DNA from: Thermoanaerobaculia bacterium
Lineage (GTDB): Bacteria; Acidobacteriota; Thermoanaerobaculia; Gp7-AA8
Length of the DNA stretch: 51,641 nucleotides
Direction: 5' to 3'
NCBI GenBank assembly: GCA_017883235.1
Contig: JADGNY010000035.1
Location: 1-51,641 of the forward strand
Both the position numbers and the translations under genes were made by a program. Below are positions 7,266 to 15,665 of this stretch, one piece after another. The notes under the pieces are model-generated. The model was not told the origin of the DNA, made no database searches, and was given only the letters and a program-made list of their open reading frames with translations. How positions within the stretch are numbered: the first letter of the stretch is position 1; every line of letters begins with the position of its first letter.

Positions 7266-9639
7266 ACAACCCCTCAAACAACTTCAGAATCCTCTTGTAC
7301 TCATCCGCCCAGCTCGTCGGTTGGACGAAGCCGTGGTTCTCGACCGGGTACGGCGCCAGCTCCCAGTTCGTCTTGCGCAGCTCGATCAGGCGCTGGGCCA
7401 CGCGGACGCTGTCCTGGAAATGCACGTTCGTATCGACCATGCCGTGGCAGATCAGCAGGCGTCCTTTCAATCCCTGCGCGAAGTAGATCGGCGACGACTT
7501 CCGGTAGGCCTCGGCGTCGTTCTGCGGGAGGTTGAGGATGTTCGATGTGTACCCGTTGTTGTAGGCCGCCCAATCGGTCACGGGACGCAACGCGGCTCCG
7601 GCCGCGAAGACGTCGGGCGTGGTGAACATCGCCATCAGCGTGATGAAGCCGCCATAGCTGCCGCCGTAGATGCCGATCCTTTTCGGATCGACGCCGTGTT
7701 GCTTCACCAGCCAGTGCGCGGCATCGACGTGATCGTCGAGGTCCTTCCCGCCCATGTGCCGGTAGATGGCCGTGCGCCAATCGCGTCCGTAGCCGCGGGA
7801 GCCGCGGTAGTCGATGTCGAGCACGAGGTAGCCCTTCGACATCAGCAGGTGATGAAACATGTACTCGCGCGCGTAACTCGACCAGAAGCGGTTGACGTTC
7901 TGGAGATAACCGGCGCCGTGGACGAAGATGACGGCCCGCCCGCCGTGCTTCCAGTTGGCGGGTTTGTAGATGCGCGCCGGCACCTCGACGCCGTCGCGTG
8001 CGGGAACGTTCACGATCGGGACGTCGAGCCAGGCGTAGTGCGCGAAATCGGGAGCGGGCGACGTCGTGACGCGAGTGCCGCTGACGTAAAGCTCCGGCGG
8101 CTTGTTCGTGTACGAGTAGACGTTTGCGATGGCATTGCCGTCCGGCGAGACCACCGCCGCGTTTTCGCCCGGCATCGATGTCAGTTTCGTCGATGCACCG
8201 CCGGCGACCGGGATTCGGTAGAGGTGGCGAACGAACGGGCTCTCTTCGCTGGTGGTGAGGTAGAACGATTTCCTGTCGTCTGACAGCGTCACGGCGTCGA
8301 CTTCCCACTTGCCGCTGGTGAGTTGCTTCGGCGCGCCGCCGGCGTGACCGACCGTGTAGAGATGCATCCAACCCGTCGCTTCCGAGAGGTAGTAGATCGT
8401 CTCGTTGTTTGCCCACCCGAACGACTGCGCATCGGCGAAACGGAGCCAGTCGTCGTCGTGCATCGTGACGATCGTTCGCCCCTTCGCCGTGGCCGGATCG
8501 AAGTCCATGATCCAGGCGTCTTTGTTATCCGAGGAGCGGACCACGACGAAGGCGTGCTTGCCGTCCTCCGACCAGATCGGCGCGCGCAGGCTGACCTCGC
8601 GCTCCTTCGGCTCGCTCTTCTCGGTTTTCTGCTCGGTTCCTTTCCCCTGCTCCTCGGGCGGCGCGCCGGTCACGCTCTTCTGCGCCTCCGCGGGCGGCGC
8701 GATCGGTTTGAGGCCGTGGTCGAACCACTTGACCTCGCCATTCATGGCGTTGACGACCGCGATGCGCGACGGCGGCTGGGCATCGCCCACTTTCTCCCGG
8801 CCGGGAATCGTGTCGGTGTAGACCGCCTCGGTGATGTAGTTCGGAACGATGGTCTTCTTGGCCTTGTCCGATTCGTTGTTGATGACCAGGACCAGGTACT
8901 TGCCGTCAGGCGTCAGCCGGGCGTTCACGACGGTCTGCTTCTTGTCGAGTTTGAACGGTTTGATGGGATGCTCGCGTTTCCGTTTCGCTTCGTCTTCTTC
9001 GCGCTTCTTCGCGCGGCGGTCGACGATGTCGAGCAGCTTCCGCTCTTCGCCCTTGATGTACTCCTGGCTGGGCGTCCCTTTCTTCGCGGCGTCATCCCAG
9101 AGGGTGACGTTCGGGCCTTTGTCGTCGGGCGCGACGATGTTCGTGAGCTGCGTCAGCGAACCGCTGACGGTGTCGATGGCGAAGACGTTGTTGGCGCGGA
9201 CGAAGGTCACCCGCGTCTCGTCGAAGGTGAACTGCGGCGCCGACTCGATGTCGGTGGTCTGCGTCAGCGCGCGACGCTTGCCGGTAGCGGAGTCCCACAG
9301 GAAGACGTCGCCCTCATCGAGATAGACAGCGCGATGCTTGTCGCGCGTCCACTGCGCGTTCGCCGGGGGCGCGTCCTTCTTCTCCTCGTCGCTGAGCTTG
9401 CGAAGGCCGCTGCCGTCGCGATTGACGACGTACGTGTCGCGATCGTGTTCCAGCGTGTCGCTGTACAGCTTCCACGAGAAGTAAACGTGCTGCCCATCCG
9501 GCGCCCACCGCACCTCCTCGGGCGTCCACCCGAAGAGCCCCGGTCCGCGCATGATGTTGTCGATGGAGAGGTCGAACTGCTGTGCCGCGGCGGCAAGCGC
9601 GACCGCGATGAAGAGAAGAGCGACGGCGATACGTTTCAT
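7264..9639 (-). CDS. Secreted S9 family prolyl oligopeptidase-type peptidase
   Basis: 791 residues. Residues 1-19 form a signal peptide (VALLFIAVALAAAAQ), so the enzyme is exported. The N-terminal 500 or so residues are beta-propeller-like repeats (WAPDGQHVYFSW, VSPDGNAIANVYS), with a very charged Lys/Glu insertion around KKREEDEAKRKREH. The C-terminal alpha/beta hydrolase domain has the full triad: Ser661 in GGSYGG, Asp736 in HGMVDTNVHFQD and His769 in PVENHGF. Family members cleave short peptides or act as dipeptidyl or acylaminoacyl peptidases; the exact specificity cannot be read. A monocistronic, nutrient-scavenging role is an inference. Confidence 0.92.
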   Translation of the reverse strand: MKRIAVALLFIAVALAAAAQQFDLSIDNIMRGPGLFGWTPEEVRWAPDGQHVYFSWKLYSDTLEHDRDTYVVNRDGSGLRKLSDEEKKDAPPANAQWTRDKHRAVYLDEGDVFLWDSATGKRRALTQTTDIESAPQFTFDETRVTFVRANNVFAIDTVSGSLTQLTNIVAPDDKGPNVTLWDDAAKKGTPSQEYIKGEERKLLDIVDRRAKKREEDEAKRKREHPIKPFKLDKKQTVVNARLTPDGKYLVLVINNESDKAKKTIVPNYITEAVYTDTIPGREKVGDAQPPSRIAVVNAMNGEVKWFDHGLKPIAPPAEAQKSVTGAPPEEQGKGTEQKTEKSEPKEREVSLRAPIWSEDGKHAFVVVRSSDNKDAWIMDFDPATAKGRTIVTMHDDDWLRFADAQSFGWANNETIYYLSEATGWMHLYTVGHAGGAPKQLTSGKWEVDAVTLSDDRKSFYLTTSEESPFVRHLYRIPVAGGASTKLTSMPGENAAVVSPDGNAIANVYSYTNKPPELYVSGTRVTTSPAPDFAHYAWLDVPIVNVPARDGVEVPARIYKPANWKHGGRAVIFVHGAGYLQNVNRFWSSYAREYMFHHLLMSKGYLVLDIDYRGSRGYGRDWRTAIYRHMGGKDLDDHVDAAHWLVKQHGVDPKRIGIYGGSYGGFITLMAMFTTPDVFAAGAALRPVTDWAAYNNGYTSNILNLPQNDAEAYRKSSPIYFAQGLKGRLLICHGMVDTNVHFQDSVRVAQRLIELRKTNWELAPYPVENHGFVQPTSWADEYKRILKLFEGL

Positions 9640-9672
9640 GGCCGCGTATCGTAATCGCTGGGACCGCGCAGA

Positions 9673-9888
9673 TTAGCGGGGCTTTTCGGAATGACCCTGT
9701 TTGTTTAGGGCATCGATAGCCTCATCGATCGTCAGATCAGCGAAGAGATCCCTGCGCTCTTCCGTGTAATCGCCATAGCCGGTGTCGTACTGCATCATGA
9801 ATCGCATCGCTCCCGCCGGTCCAAGGCGCTCGGTCAGAGCCTGCCAACCTTCCCTGCGAATCTGATACAGCGACATAGAGGTACTCAT
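9673..9888 (-). CDS. Small protein, probable antitoxin partner of the PIN toxin
   Basis: 71 residues (MSTSMSLYQIRREGWQALTE at the start, then FMMQYDTGYGDYTEERRDLF). Proteins of this type, with a QFETG/GDYT-like centre, are commonly encoded next to PIN-domain genes, so an antitoxin role is likely, although no DNA-binding domain is obvious. It starts 16 bases after the PIN stop. A second ATG at 9876 is possible. The order here (toxin first, partner second) is the reverse of the commonest type II layout. Confidence 0.65.
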   Translation of the reverse strand: MSTSMSLYQIRREGWQALTERLGPAGAMRFMMQYDTGYGDYTEERRDLFADLTIDEAIDALNKQGHSEKPR

Positions 9889-9903
9889 GAGGTGTCCTTC
9901 CTT

Positions 9904-10344
9904 CTATTTCTCGTCGAATGCGATCGGGCTGACCACTTCGACAGCCAGGTGTTCGCGATGCCGCAAGCCTAACTTTACGAGCCGGTCATCTGTGGTTACA
10001 AACCACCGTGCTGCAGCAGCTTCAGCGAACGCCAGATGCAGCCCGTCAAGAGTACGGAACCCTAGAGCGCAAAGCGCACTTCCCCGAGCAGTGATCGCCG
10101 GACTTGTCTCGACAGAAATCGCGGCGGCCTGAAGCCATGACCGAACTGTAAGTCGCCGTTCTTCGCGCCGATTCCGGTCGTTTTCCAAATCGTGGACGGA
10201 CGAATGCACGAGATCGACTTCCCCTTTTTCTGCCATAGCAAAAATTGCGGCGACGGCCTCGGTCTCTCTGCGGATCCTCTCCACCGTCCCGTCGTCGAAA
10301 GAACGTTTTAGACAGCAGAGATCGAGATAGACGATGTTGCTCAC
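9904..10344 (-). CDS. PIN-domain protein, probable VapC-like ribonuclease toxin
   Basis: 146 residues. It has the PIN signature: Asp8 in IVYLDLCCLKRSFDD, the central ERRLTVRSWL region, GFRTLDGLHLAFAEA with the second Asp, and FVTTDDRLV with the closing acidic pair. PIN toxins are Mg-dependent RNases. The GTG start at 10344 overlaps the pxpA stop in a GTGA junction, so its translation is probably coupled to pxpA. The downstream small gene at 9673-9888 is the likely antitoxin. Confidence 0.85.
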   Translation of the reverse strand: MSNIVYLDLCCLKRSFDDGTVERIRRETEAVAAIFAMAEKGEVDLVHSSVHDLENDRNRREERRLTVRSWLQAAAISVETSPAITARGSALCALGFRTLDGLHLAFAEAAAARWFVTTDDRLVKLGLRHREHLAVEVVSPIAFDEK

Positions 10345-11060
10345 GAGACGATCGTACTCCCGCCGATATCGCTACAGCATCTCCGAATCGCCCGCAGCCT
10401 CTCCACCGCATGCTCCATATCCGCATGAACGCAGATGGTGTCGAAGGGAACGCTGATCTGCGTCCCATCGCGGGCGATGACGGCCCCCTCGTTCGCCAGC
10501 AGCGCCGCCTGCGCGGCGGCTTCGGCGATGGTGAGGAGCGAGCCGGGCTCGCCGCGGGAGACGAGAGAGCCGTCGGGGTTGTAGCGGCGGTCGGCGAAGG
10601 CTTCCCGGATGACGGGTGTACCGGCGGCGCGGGCGGCGGCGGCCATCTGGGATGAATCGCTGCAGACGATCGGCAGCTTCGGGTCGACGTCGCGGATCGC
10701 CGCGATCAGGTTCTCCGCCAGGGCCCGGTCTTTGTGCGCATCGTTGTAGAGCGCGCCGTGCGGTTTGACGTGATGCAAGGGTCCGGCGATGTCCTGCAGC
10801 GCGGTGATCTGTTCGATGAGCGTGGCGCGCAATGCATCCGGCGGCATCGACATCGACTTGCGGCCGAAGTTTGCGCGGTCGGGGTACGACGGGTGAGCGC
10901 CGATGTGGGTGCCGAGCTCGCGGGCGCGGCTGGCCGCGTGCGTCATTGAATCGGCGTCGCCGTAGTGACCGCCGCAGGCAACGTTCGCCGACGTGATCAG
11001 CGGCCAGATCTCCGGTTCGTCCGGAGCGCCTTCGCCGAGGTCGGCACTGAGATCGATCAC
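10341..11060 (-). CDS. pxpA: 5-oxoprolinase subunit A (LamB/YcsF family)
   Basis: 239 residues starting IDLSADLGEG, the family's N-terminal signature. Further conserved pieces are SANVACGGHYGD, LGTHIGAHPSYPDR, VKPHGALYND and FADRRYNPDGSLVSR. PxpA works with PxpB and PxpC to hydrolyse 5-oxoproline to glutamate with ATP; pxpB and pxpC are not in this window. I chose the GTG at 11060, which overlaps the stop of the upstream transporter in a GTGA junction; the longer frame upstream belongs to no protein. It is coupled in turn to the PIN gene at its 3' end. Confidence 0.92.
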   Translation of the reverse strand: MIDLSADLGEGAPDEPEIWPLITSANVACGGHYGDADSMTHAASRARELGTHIGAHPSYPDRANFGRKSMSMPPDALRATLIEQITALQDIAGPLHHVKPHGALYNDAHKDRALAENLIAAIRDVDPKLPIVCSDSSQMAAAARAAGTPVIREAFADRRYNPDGSLVSRGEPGSLLTIAEAAAQAALLANEGAVIARDGTQISVPFDTICVHADMEHAVERLRAIRRCCSDIGGSTIVS

Positions 11061-12262
11061 AATTCGGCTCCTTTCGTTTCGGGCAGCAGCCACACCAGGA
11101 TTCCTCCGAGCGCGAAGAAGAGCGCCGCGCAGGTGATCACGAGAGCGAAGCTGTACGTCTGCGAGGCCATGCCGATGAGCAGCGGCGCCGCGGCTGAGGC
11201 CAGACGGCCGCCGTTGTAACAGAAACCCTGCGCGCCGGCGCGGATGCGGGTCGGGAAAAGCTCCGCGAGCATGGCTCCGAAGAGCGAGAAATAGCCGTGC
11301 ACGAAGAAGCCGAGCAGCGGCCCGAGGGTCAGCAGCAACATCGGCGTCCGCGCGTAGAAGGCGAATAGGGGGACCAGAAGCGTCGCCGCGATCATGAAGA
11401 ACGTGAAGGCGGGGCGGCGTCCGATCCGGTCGGCGATCCAGCCGAAGCTGATGTAGCCGAAGAACGCCCCCACCTGCAGCGCGATCAGCCATTTAGCGGA
11501 TGTCGTCACGGTCAGTCCCGCGCCGCCCTTGGCGATCGGTGTGGCCAGGAACGCGGGGAGCCACGACGTCACGCCCCAGTAGGCGACGAGCACGCTGCTG
11601 GAGAGCAGTGTTGCGATGACGGTCCGGCGCAGGAACGGCGGCGCGAACATCTCACTCCAGCGCGACGCCTCGCGCGGCCGGTCGCGCCAGACGGTTGGCT
11701 CCTCCACGCCGCGCCGGATGAAAAACGCCGCGATGGCCGGAAGCGCGCCGATGAGAAAGAGCATGCGCCAACTGTGGTGAGCGAGAATCAGCGCCGAGGC
11801 CCCTGCGGCGATGAGCGCTCCGATCGCCCATCCGGCCTGCATCAAACCCATGGCCTTGCCGCGATGCTCGGCTGGCCACGTTTCCGCCACCAGCACCGAG
11901 CCGCACGACCATTCGCCCCCCATCCCCAGTCCGACGGCGATGCGCCAAGCCACGAGCTGCCAGAGCGTTACGCTGGTGGCCAGGCCCGCGGTCGCGGCGG
12001 AGTAGAGAAGGATCGAGAACGTCAGGGCTCGCACGCGTCCGAGGCGGTCGGCGAGACGCCCGAAAACCATGCCGCCAATGGCGCCGGCGATGAGCGCCAC
12101 CGAGGTGAGCGCCCCCATCGTCCCGTTGGAGAGACGGAACTCCTCCCGGATCGGAATGACCGCGAAGCTGAAGAGGAGAAAGTCCATCGCGTCGAGCATC
12201 CACCCGGCTTGGGCGGCGAAGAGCGCACGCCAGGCGCGGCGGTCGACATCGAAAATGGACAT
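11057..12262 (-). CDS. MFS transporter (aromatic-acid/sugar-acid symporter-like)
   Basis: 401 residues, 12 hydrophobic segments. It has the MFS loop motif GRLADRLGRVRA near residue 70 and a second copy in the C-terminal half (GWIADRIGRRPA). The N-terminal DAMDFLLFSFAV and VEEPTVW after helix 6 resemble the AAHS/sialate-type subgroup of proton symporters. Its stop overlaps the start of pxpA, so uptake of a substrate linked to 5-oxoproline is a reasonable inference, not proven. It starts at the ATG 12262. Confidence 0.88.
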   Translation of the reverse strand: MSIFDVDRRAWRALFAAQAGWMLDAMDFLLFSFAVIPIREEFRLSNGTMGALTSVALIAGAIGGMVFGRLADRLGRVRALTFSILLYSAATAGLATSVTLWQLVAWRIAVGLGMGGEWSCGSVLVAETWPAEHRGKAMGLMQAGWAIGALIAAGASALILAHHSWRMLFLIGALPAIAAFFIRRGVEEPTVWRDRPREASRWSEMFAPPFLRRTVIATLLSSSVLVAYWGVTSWLPAFLATPIAKGGAGLTVTTSAKWLIALQVGAFFGYISFGWIADRIGRRPAFTFFMIAATLLVPLFAFYARTPMLLLTLGPLLGFFVHGYFSLFGAMLAELFPTRIRAGAQGFCYNGGRLASAAAPLLIGMASQTYSFALVITCAALFFALGGILVWLLPETKGAEL

Positions 12263-12365
12263 CCAGTGAGTTTATCCCGAGCGTATCCCAAGCCGCAGAA
12301 TCGAAGGGATGAGAACCGGCGGCCGAAGCGCGGGGCGCAGGCTCCGGGCCAACTGTCCAGTCCTC

Positions 12366-12475
12366 GGAGAGGATCTGGATTTGGAAGGAAAAGCTCCGAT
12401 TTGACGAAAAAAACTCGGATTTCAAACAACAGATGCCGATTCCGGACAAAAGTTCAGGAATCCGGACAAAGTTCA
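12366..12475 (-). repeat. Degenerate 20-21 bp periodic repeat
   Basis: On the minus strand the sequence divides into successive units of 20-21 bases, each starting GAATC or AATC and carrying a T-run in the middle: GAATCCTGAACTTTTGTCCG, then units with AATCGGCATCTG, AATCCGAG-T-run and AATCGGAGCTTTT. Related units occur at 13085-13145 and in the array at 47229-47476. No coding function is evident. Confidence 0.6.
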
Positions 12476-12516
12476 GTTGGACCAAGCCGCCTGTCGGCGG
12501 CGGCTGCGCGGAGTAA

Positions 12517-12815
12517 CAGTCTCCCGGAGGTCGCTAACAGCCTACCGGAGGTCGTTAACAGCCTACCGCACCGTCGGTCCCACGTTCCTCCGCCTGTGTG
12601 TCGTGTTCCTCCGCCCTGGTGTCGCGTTCCTCCGCCCGCGTGTCGCGTTCCTCCGCCTGTGTGTCGTGTTCCTCCGCCCTGGTGTCGCGTTCCTCCGCCC
12701 TGGTGTCGCGTTCCTCCGCCCTGGTGTCGCGTTCCTCCGCCCTGGTGTCGCGTTCCTCCGCCCGCGTGTCGTGTTACTCCGCCTGTGTGTCGTGTTCCTC
12801 CGCCGGTGGTGCGGC
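12517..12815. repeat. 21-bp tandem repeat array
   Basis: Eleven consecutive 21-bp units start at 12585 and every 21 bases to 12795. Each begins TTCCTCCGCC and ends in one of three variants (CTGGTGTCGCG, CGCGTGTCGCG, TGTGTGTCGTG). Before them are two and a half copies of another 21-bp unit, AACAGCCTACCGGAGGTCGTT (12517-12572). Because 21 is a multiple of three, several frames on both strands stay open and appear as GGGTRHQ-type or LRPGVAF-type repeat peptides. No start signal, conserved product or neighbour supports translation, so I call it non-coding. Confidence 0.85.
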
Positions 12816-13084
12816 GAACGCCGCCGGTGTACCTATGACATCCTGAAACGGGATGGCTAAACTTCCTGATAGGCCAACTGACGAGCCGGAGCGCTGGATA
12901 GTGCCGGGTGCTCGTCAATGCGGGAGTCGAGTTGTACTCCTCCTGCCGTGGGCTCCCGGAGTGCGCACTCTGGGAATCATCAACCGGAAGGTCTCGGCGT
13001 GAAGAACCGCGCTGTGGGCTACGTAGATTTCGCCGCTCCGCGGCTTGGCGCGACCGGCCCCTCTCGCGCCGGTTTGCATGATTC
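12816..13084. other. Intergenic stretch without a gene
   Basis: Between the 21-bp array and the next short repeat I see only a GC-rich hairpin (GGCGGC type, about 12803-12830) and no coding frame with a recognisable product. The whole gap between the MFS gene and holA (12263-13214) contains no gene that I can support. Confidence 0.6.
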
Positions 13085-13145
13085 TCGCGAATCCGTATAA
13101 AAGATCAGGATTCGAATAAAAGATTCCGTTTTCGAATGGTTCCAT
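13085..13145 (-). repeat. Short copy of the GAATC/CTTTT periodic repeat
   Basis: On the minus strand GAATCTTTTATTC, then GAATCCTGATCTTTTATACG, then GATTCGCGAGAATC. The 20-base unit differs at only three positions from the one in the 12366-12475 block and is close to the core of the 47229-47476 array. Confidence 0.6.
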
Positions 13146-13214
13146 TCCGCGGGCGGGCCTTCGAAGCAGCCGGGATGTTCCCCTTGACGACGAGCTGGTC
13201 CCCCGCGCGGGCTC

Positions 13215-14594
13215 TCATCCCCGGAGCCGCTGCAACAGGAACGTCTCGATCCCGAGGTCGGCCGGAATCCCGCCCGACTTCCTTTTGATCTCCAGATCGG
13301 CCAGCGCGGCAAGCGCCCGGAAGAGACTCGCTTCGCTCTGGTTCCGCGCCGCCTCCCACTTCTTGTGCAGCGGGAAGGGATGCGGTTTCTGGCGCACGAG
13401 GCCGTTGGCCTTGAGCGACTCGCCGAGGCGGTCGGCCAGCGTGTCCTTGAAACGGTTGTAGTTCATCGGCGCCTTGAGGTCGATGCGCTGCGTCCTGGCG
13501 AACGAGACGATGCCGATCATCTGGCGCACTTCGTCAGCCAGCGGAAAGAGGAACTTGCCGTACTGGATGTCCAGCGGCGCTTTCGGATCTTCGCGGCGGG
13601 CCTGGGCGACGAGGTCGCGCAGCTTGGCGATCGCTTCGATGATCTTCCCCTCGGTGAAGAGCGAGCCGAATTCGTAGCGGGCACCGCCTTCGACCGTAGC
13701 CACCTCGTGCTCGACCATCTCGGCGGTGACGCGTCCCCCCGCGCCGGCGAGCGTCGCCAACCGCTCGGCCTCGGAGACGGCGATGCGGAGGTCCGGGACC
13801 TCTTTCGAGAACTTGTCCGCGAGCAGACGCTCGATGCCCAGGCGTTGACGCAGCACCATCAGCGCCTTTCCGTCGAAACGGACCCGCGCTTCTTCGGCGA
13901 CGTCCGCAATGGCACGCTCGAGGGCGCCGGCGTAGGTCTCGCGCGTCAGGTCCATCACCACGACCGCTCCGTTGCGGTCGATGAGATCGACGGTGGCTGA
14001 CTGGCGCGGCACTTCGCCGCTGCGCATCAGAAGGTACGTGTTCGGAGCACCACCGCGGGTGATGGCCTCGGTGAGTAGGGCAGCATCGTCTTCGCCGCGG
14101 GACGCTTTCTTCCCCGTCGTCCGGCAGAAGGCGAGCATGTCGGTGAGCACGGGATCGAGTCCGACGCCGAGTGCCGTGGCGATCTGCTTGTCGGTCATCT
14201 CGAAATCGGCGGCGACCAGGCCGAGAACGTGGAGCAGTTTGGCCGCGGATGACGAACGCTTCTTGTCGGTCTTGGCCGACTTCCAATCCGCAACCGCTTT
14301 GTCGAACAGCGAGGTCAGCTCTTTCGCCGAGACGAAGGCGTTGACCTCGGAGATGAGGATCAGCCGCCCGGAGCCGAAGAGCGACATCGTCCGGTACGAG
14401 TCGAGGATGGCAGCCAGTTCACTGCCGGCCTCGTATCCTTCGACCGCCAGCCCCGGCTTCGCCGCAACGATGGCGTCGCGCAGATCATGAAAGGCATCCT
14501 CGGCGAGAAAGTCGCTCGACCCGCCGACGAGGATTACCGGCGGGATCCTGCCCTCGGCGATCTGGGCGAGTATGGCGGTTAGCGGTTTGGGCAT
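13215..14594 (-). CDS. holA: DNA polymerase III subunit delta (clamp-loader subunit)
   Basis: 459 residues. The start (LTAILAQIAEGRIPPVILVG then FLAEDAFHDLRDAI) and TMSLFGSGRLILISEV match the AAA-like N-terminal domain of HolA, and the C-terminal half (FSKEVPDLRIAVSEAERLAT, FEFGSLF-like, ADEVRQMIGIV, RALAALADLEIKRKSGG) fits its helical collar domain. It loads the beta clamp onto DNA. The protein is about 100 residues longer than usual, through an insertion after residue 95 or so that includes DKKRSSSAAKLLHVLGLVAA. Start ATG 14594. Divergent sequence, so moderately sure. Confidence 0.78.
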   Translation of the reverse strand: MPKPLTAILAQIAEGRIPPVILVGGSSDFLAEDAFHDLRDAIVAAKPGLAVEGYEAGSELAAILDSYRTMSLFGSGRLILISEVNAFVSAKELTSLFDKAVADWKSAKTDKKRSSSAAKLLHVLGLVAADFEMTDKQIATALGVGLDPVLTDMLAFCRTTGKKASRGEDDAALLTEAITRGGAPNTYLLMRSGEVPRQSATVDLIDRNGAVVVMDLTRETYAGALERAIADVAEEARVRFDGKALMVLRQRLGIERLLADKFSKEVPDLRIAVSEAERLATLAGAGGRVTAEMVEHEVATVEGGARYEFGSLFTEGKIIEAIAKLRDLVAQARREDPKAPLDIQYGKFLFPLADEVRQMIGIVSFARTQRIDLKAPMNYNRFKDTLADRLGESLKANGLVRQKPHPFPLHKKWEAARNQSEASLFRALAALADLEIKRKSGGIPADLGIETFLLQRLRG

Positions 14595-14605
14595 TCGAGA
14601 TAGGC

Positions 14606-14713
14606 GAATGTTGAATGTTCAATGTTGAATGTTGAGTGTTCAATGTGGCTTCGCATCGCTCGCGTTCGTCCACTCATTCAACATTCAACATTGAACATTC
14701 AACATTCAACATT
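14606..14713. repeat. Inverted repeat of (TTGAATG)n heptamers
   Basis: The left arm 14606-14648 is built from GAATGTTGAATGTTCAATG units and the right arm 14673-14713 from their complement, separated by about 25 bases. It lies between the DksA-like gene and holA. The element can form a stem of about 40 bp. Similar heptamer palindromes occur in intergenic DNA of other bacteria (my recollection); function unknown. Confidence 0.85.
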
Positions 14714-14717
14714 AGAA

Positions 14718-14750
14718 AAACAAAAGGGGAGCGCACCACGCGCCCCCCTT
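14718..14750 (-). terminator. Probable rho-independent terminator of the DksA-like gene
   Basis: On the minus strand AAGGGGGGCGCG and its near-complement CGCTCCCCTT flank a short loop and are followed by TTTTGTTTTTC. It is placed about 25-55 bases after the stop at 14774. Confidence 0.7.
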
Positions 14751-14773
14751 GAAGTGATCGACAGAACCCAACC

Positions 14774-15142
14774 CTACGAAAGAAGTCCCTTCTCCTGCAG
14801 CTCCTGGCAATCGATGCAGAACGGCGTCCAGGGGACGGCGGAGAGGCGTTTGTCGCCGATCGTGGCGCCGCAGTTCGTGCAGGCGCCGTACGTCTCGTTG
14901 TCGAGGCGGCGGAAGGCCTCGTCGATCAGCATGAGGAGGTTGCGCTCGCCGTCGGACAGCGAGAAGTTCAGCTCTTTCGAGTAGGCGCTGGCCGCCTTGT
15001 CCGCGAGATCCTGGATGCCGTCGTCGGTGTTCGTGCCGGCTTGTTTGTCTCGCTGAAACGCATCGAGAAGCTCGTTCTGCTTCTTGCGGAGCGAGACGAT
15101 GTGATCCTGATACGGATTCGCTTTTTCTTTTGTCTTTACCAT
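14774..15142 (-). CDS. TraR/DksA family zinc-finger transcriptional regulator
   Basis: 122 residues: a Lys-rich start, a coiled-coil N-terminal half (IVSLRKKQNELLDAFQRDK), then a C4 zinc finger with CTNC and CIDC (residues about 88-112). The ETYGACTNCGATIGDKRLSA segment is typical. DksA-family proteins bind the RNA polymerase secondary channel and modulate initiation, often with ppGpp. The Asp tip residues of canonical DksA are not clear, so I leave out the symbol. A terminator follows; rlmH is 30 bases upstream in the same direction. Confidence 0.88.
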   Translation of the reverse strand: MVKTKEKANPYQDHIVSLRKKQNELLDAFQRDKQAGTNTDDGIQDLADKAASAYSKELNFSLSDGERNLLMLIDEAFRRLDNETYGACTNCGATIGDKRLSAVPWTPFCIDCQELQEKGLLS

Positions 15143-15172
15143 CGCTTTTGCCGTGTTCGAGCCTGGCTCTCC

Positions 15173-15643
15173 TTACTTGTGGTACGGAATGTTCCGGATC
15201 AACGTGCAGGCGCGGTAGATCTGTTCCAACAGGACCACCCTGGCCAGTTGATGCGGGAGCGTCATGGCCGAGAGGCTGAGGACGTCATCGGCGCGTTGCC
15301 GGACGGACTGGTCGAGTCCGACGTCCCCACCCATGACGAATATGACGCCGTGAGGCTGGTCGATCATCAATCGTTCCAGCCACTTGGCAAACTTCAAAGA
15401 ATCGATCGACCGGCCCCGTTCGTCGAGGGCGACCACATGCCCTTGTTCAGGAATCGCGCGCAACAGCAGCGCCGAATGGGCGCGCATGATAGCCACATCA
15501 CTCTCGGTCTGTCTACCGCGCCGCGGGGCAACCTCGATGATCTCGATGGGAAAGAAATGCCTGATCCGGCTGAAGTAGCGCTCCGCGACGGCGGCGAGCC
15601 CGGCGTCGGCGGTGGAGCGGGGCCAGAGGAGGCTTAGTTTCAT
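15173..15643 (-). CDS. rlmH: 23S rRNA (pseudouridine1915-N3)-methyltransferase
   Basis: 156 residues, normal for RlmH, a SPOUT-fold methyltransferase that modifies helix 69 of 23S rRNA in the 70S ribosome. Signatures: VVALDERGRSIDSLKFAKWL, the AdoMet-binding knot FVMGGDVGL, SLSAMTLPHQLARVVLLEQI and the C-terminal end RNIPYHK. Start ATG 15643. The gene is commonly near rsfS and nadD, as here. Confidence 0.94.
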   Translation of the reverse strand: MKLSLLWPRSTADAGLAAVAERYFSRIRHFFPIEIIEVAPRRGRQTESDVAIMRAHSALLLRAIPEQGHVVALDERGRSIDSLKFAKWLERLMIDQPHGVIFVMGGDVGLDQSVRQRADDVLSLSAMTLPHQLARVVLLEQIYRACTLIRNIPYHK

Positions 15644-15665
15644 GGGTAGTTTTGGGTGTGGGATC

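Noticed and set aside
10341-11492. A longer pxpA with 144 extra N-terminal residues
   Set aside because: The upstream part is the shifted frame of the MFS gene; the family starts at IDLSADLGEG and a GTGA overlap gives a natural start at 11060.
12454-12918. Repeat protein made of GGGTRHQ units
   Set aside because: It exists only because the 21-bp repeat length is a multiple of three; several frames on both strands are equally open and no start signal or homolog type is seen.
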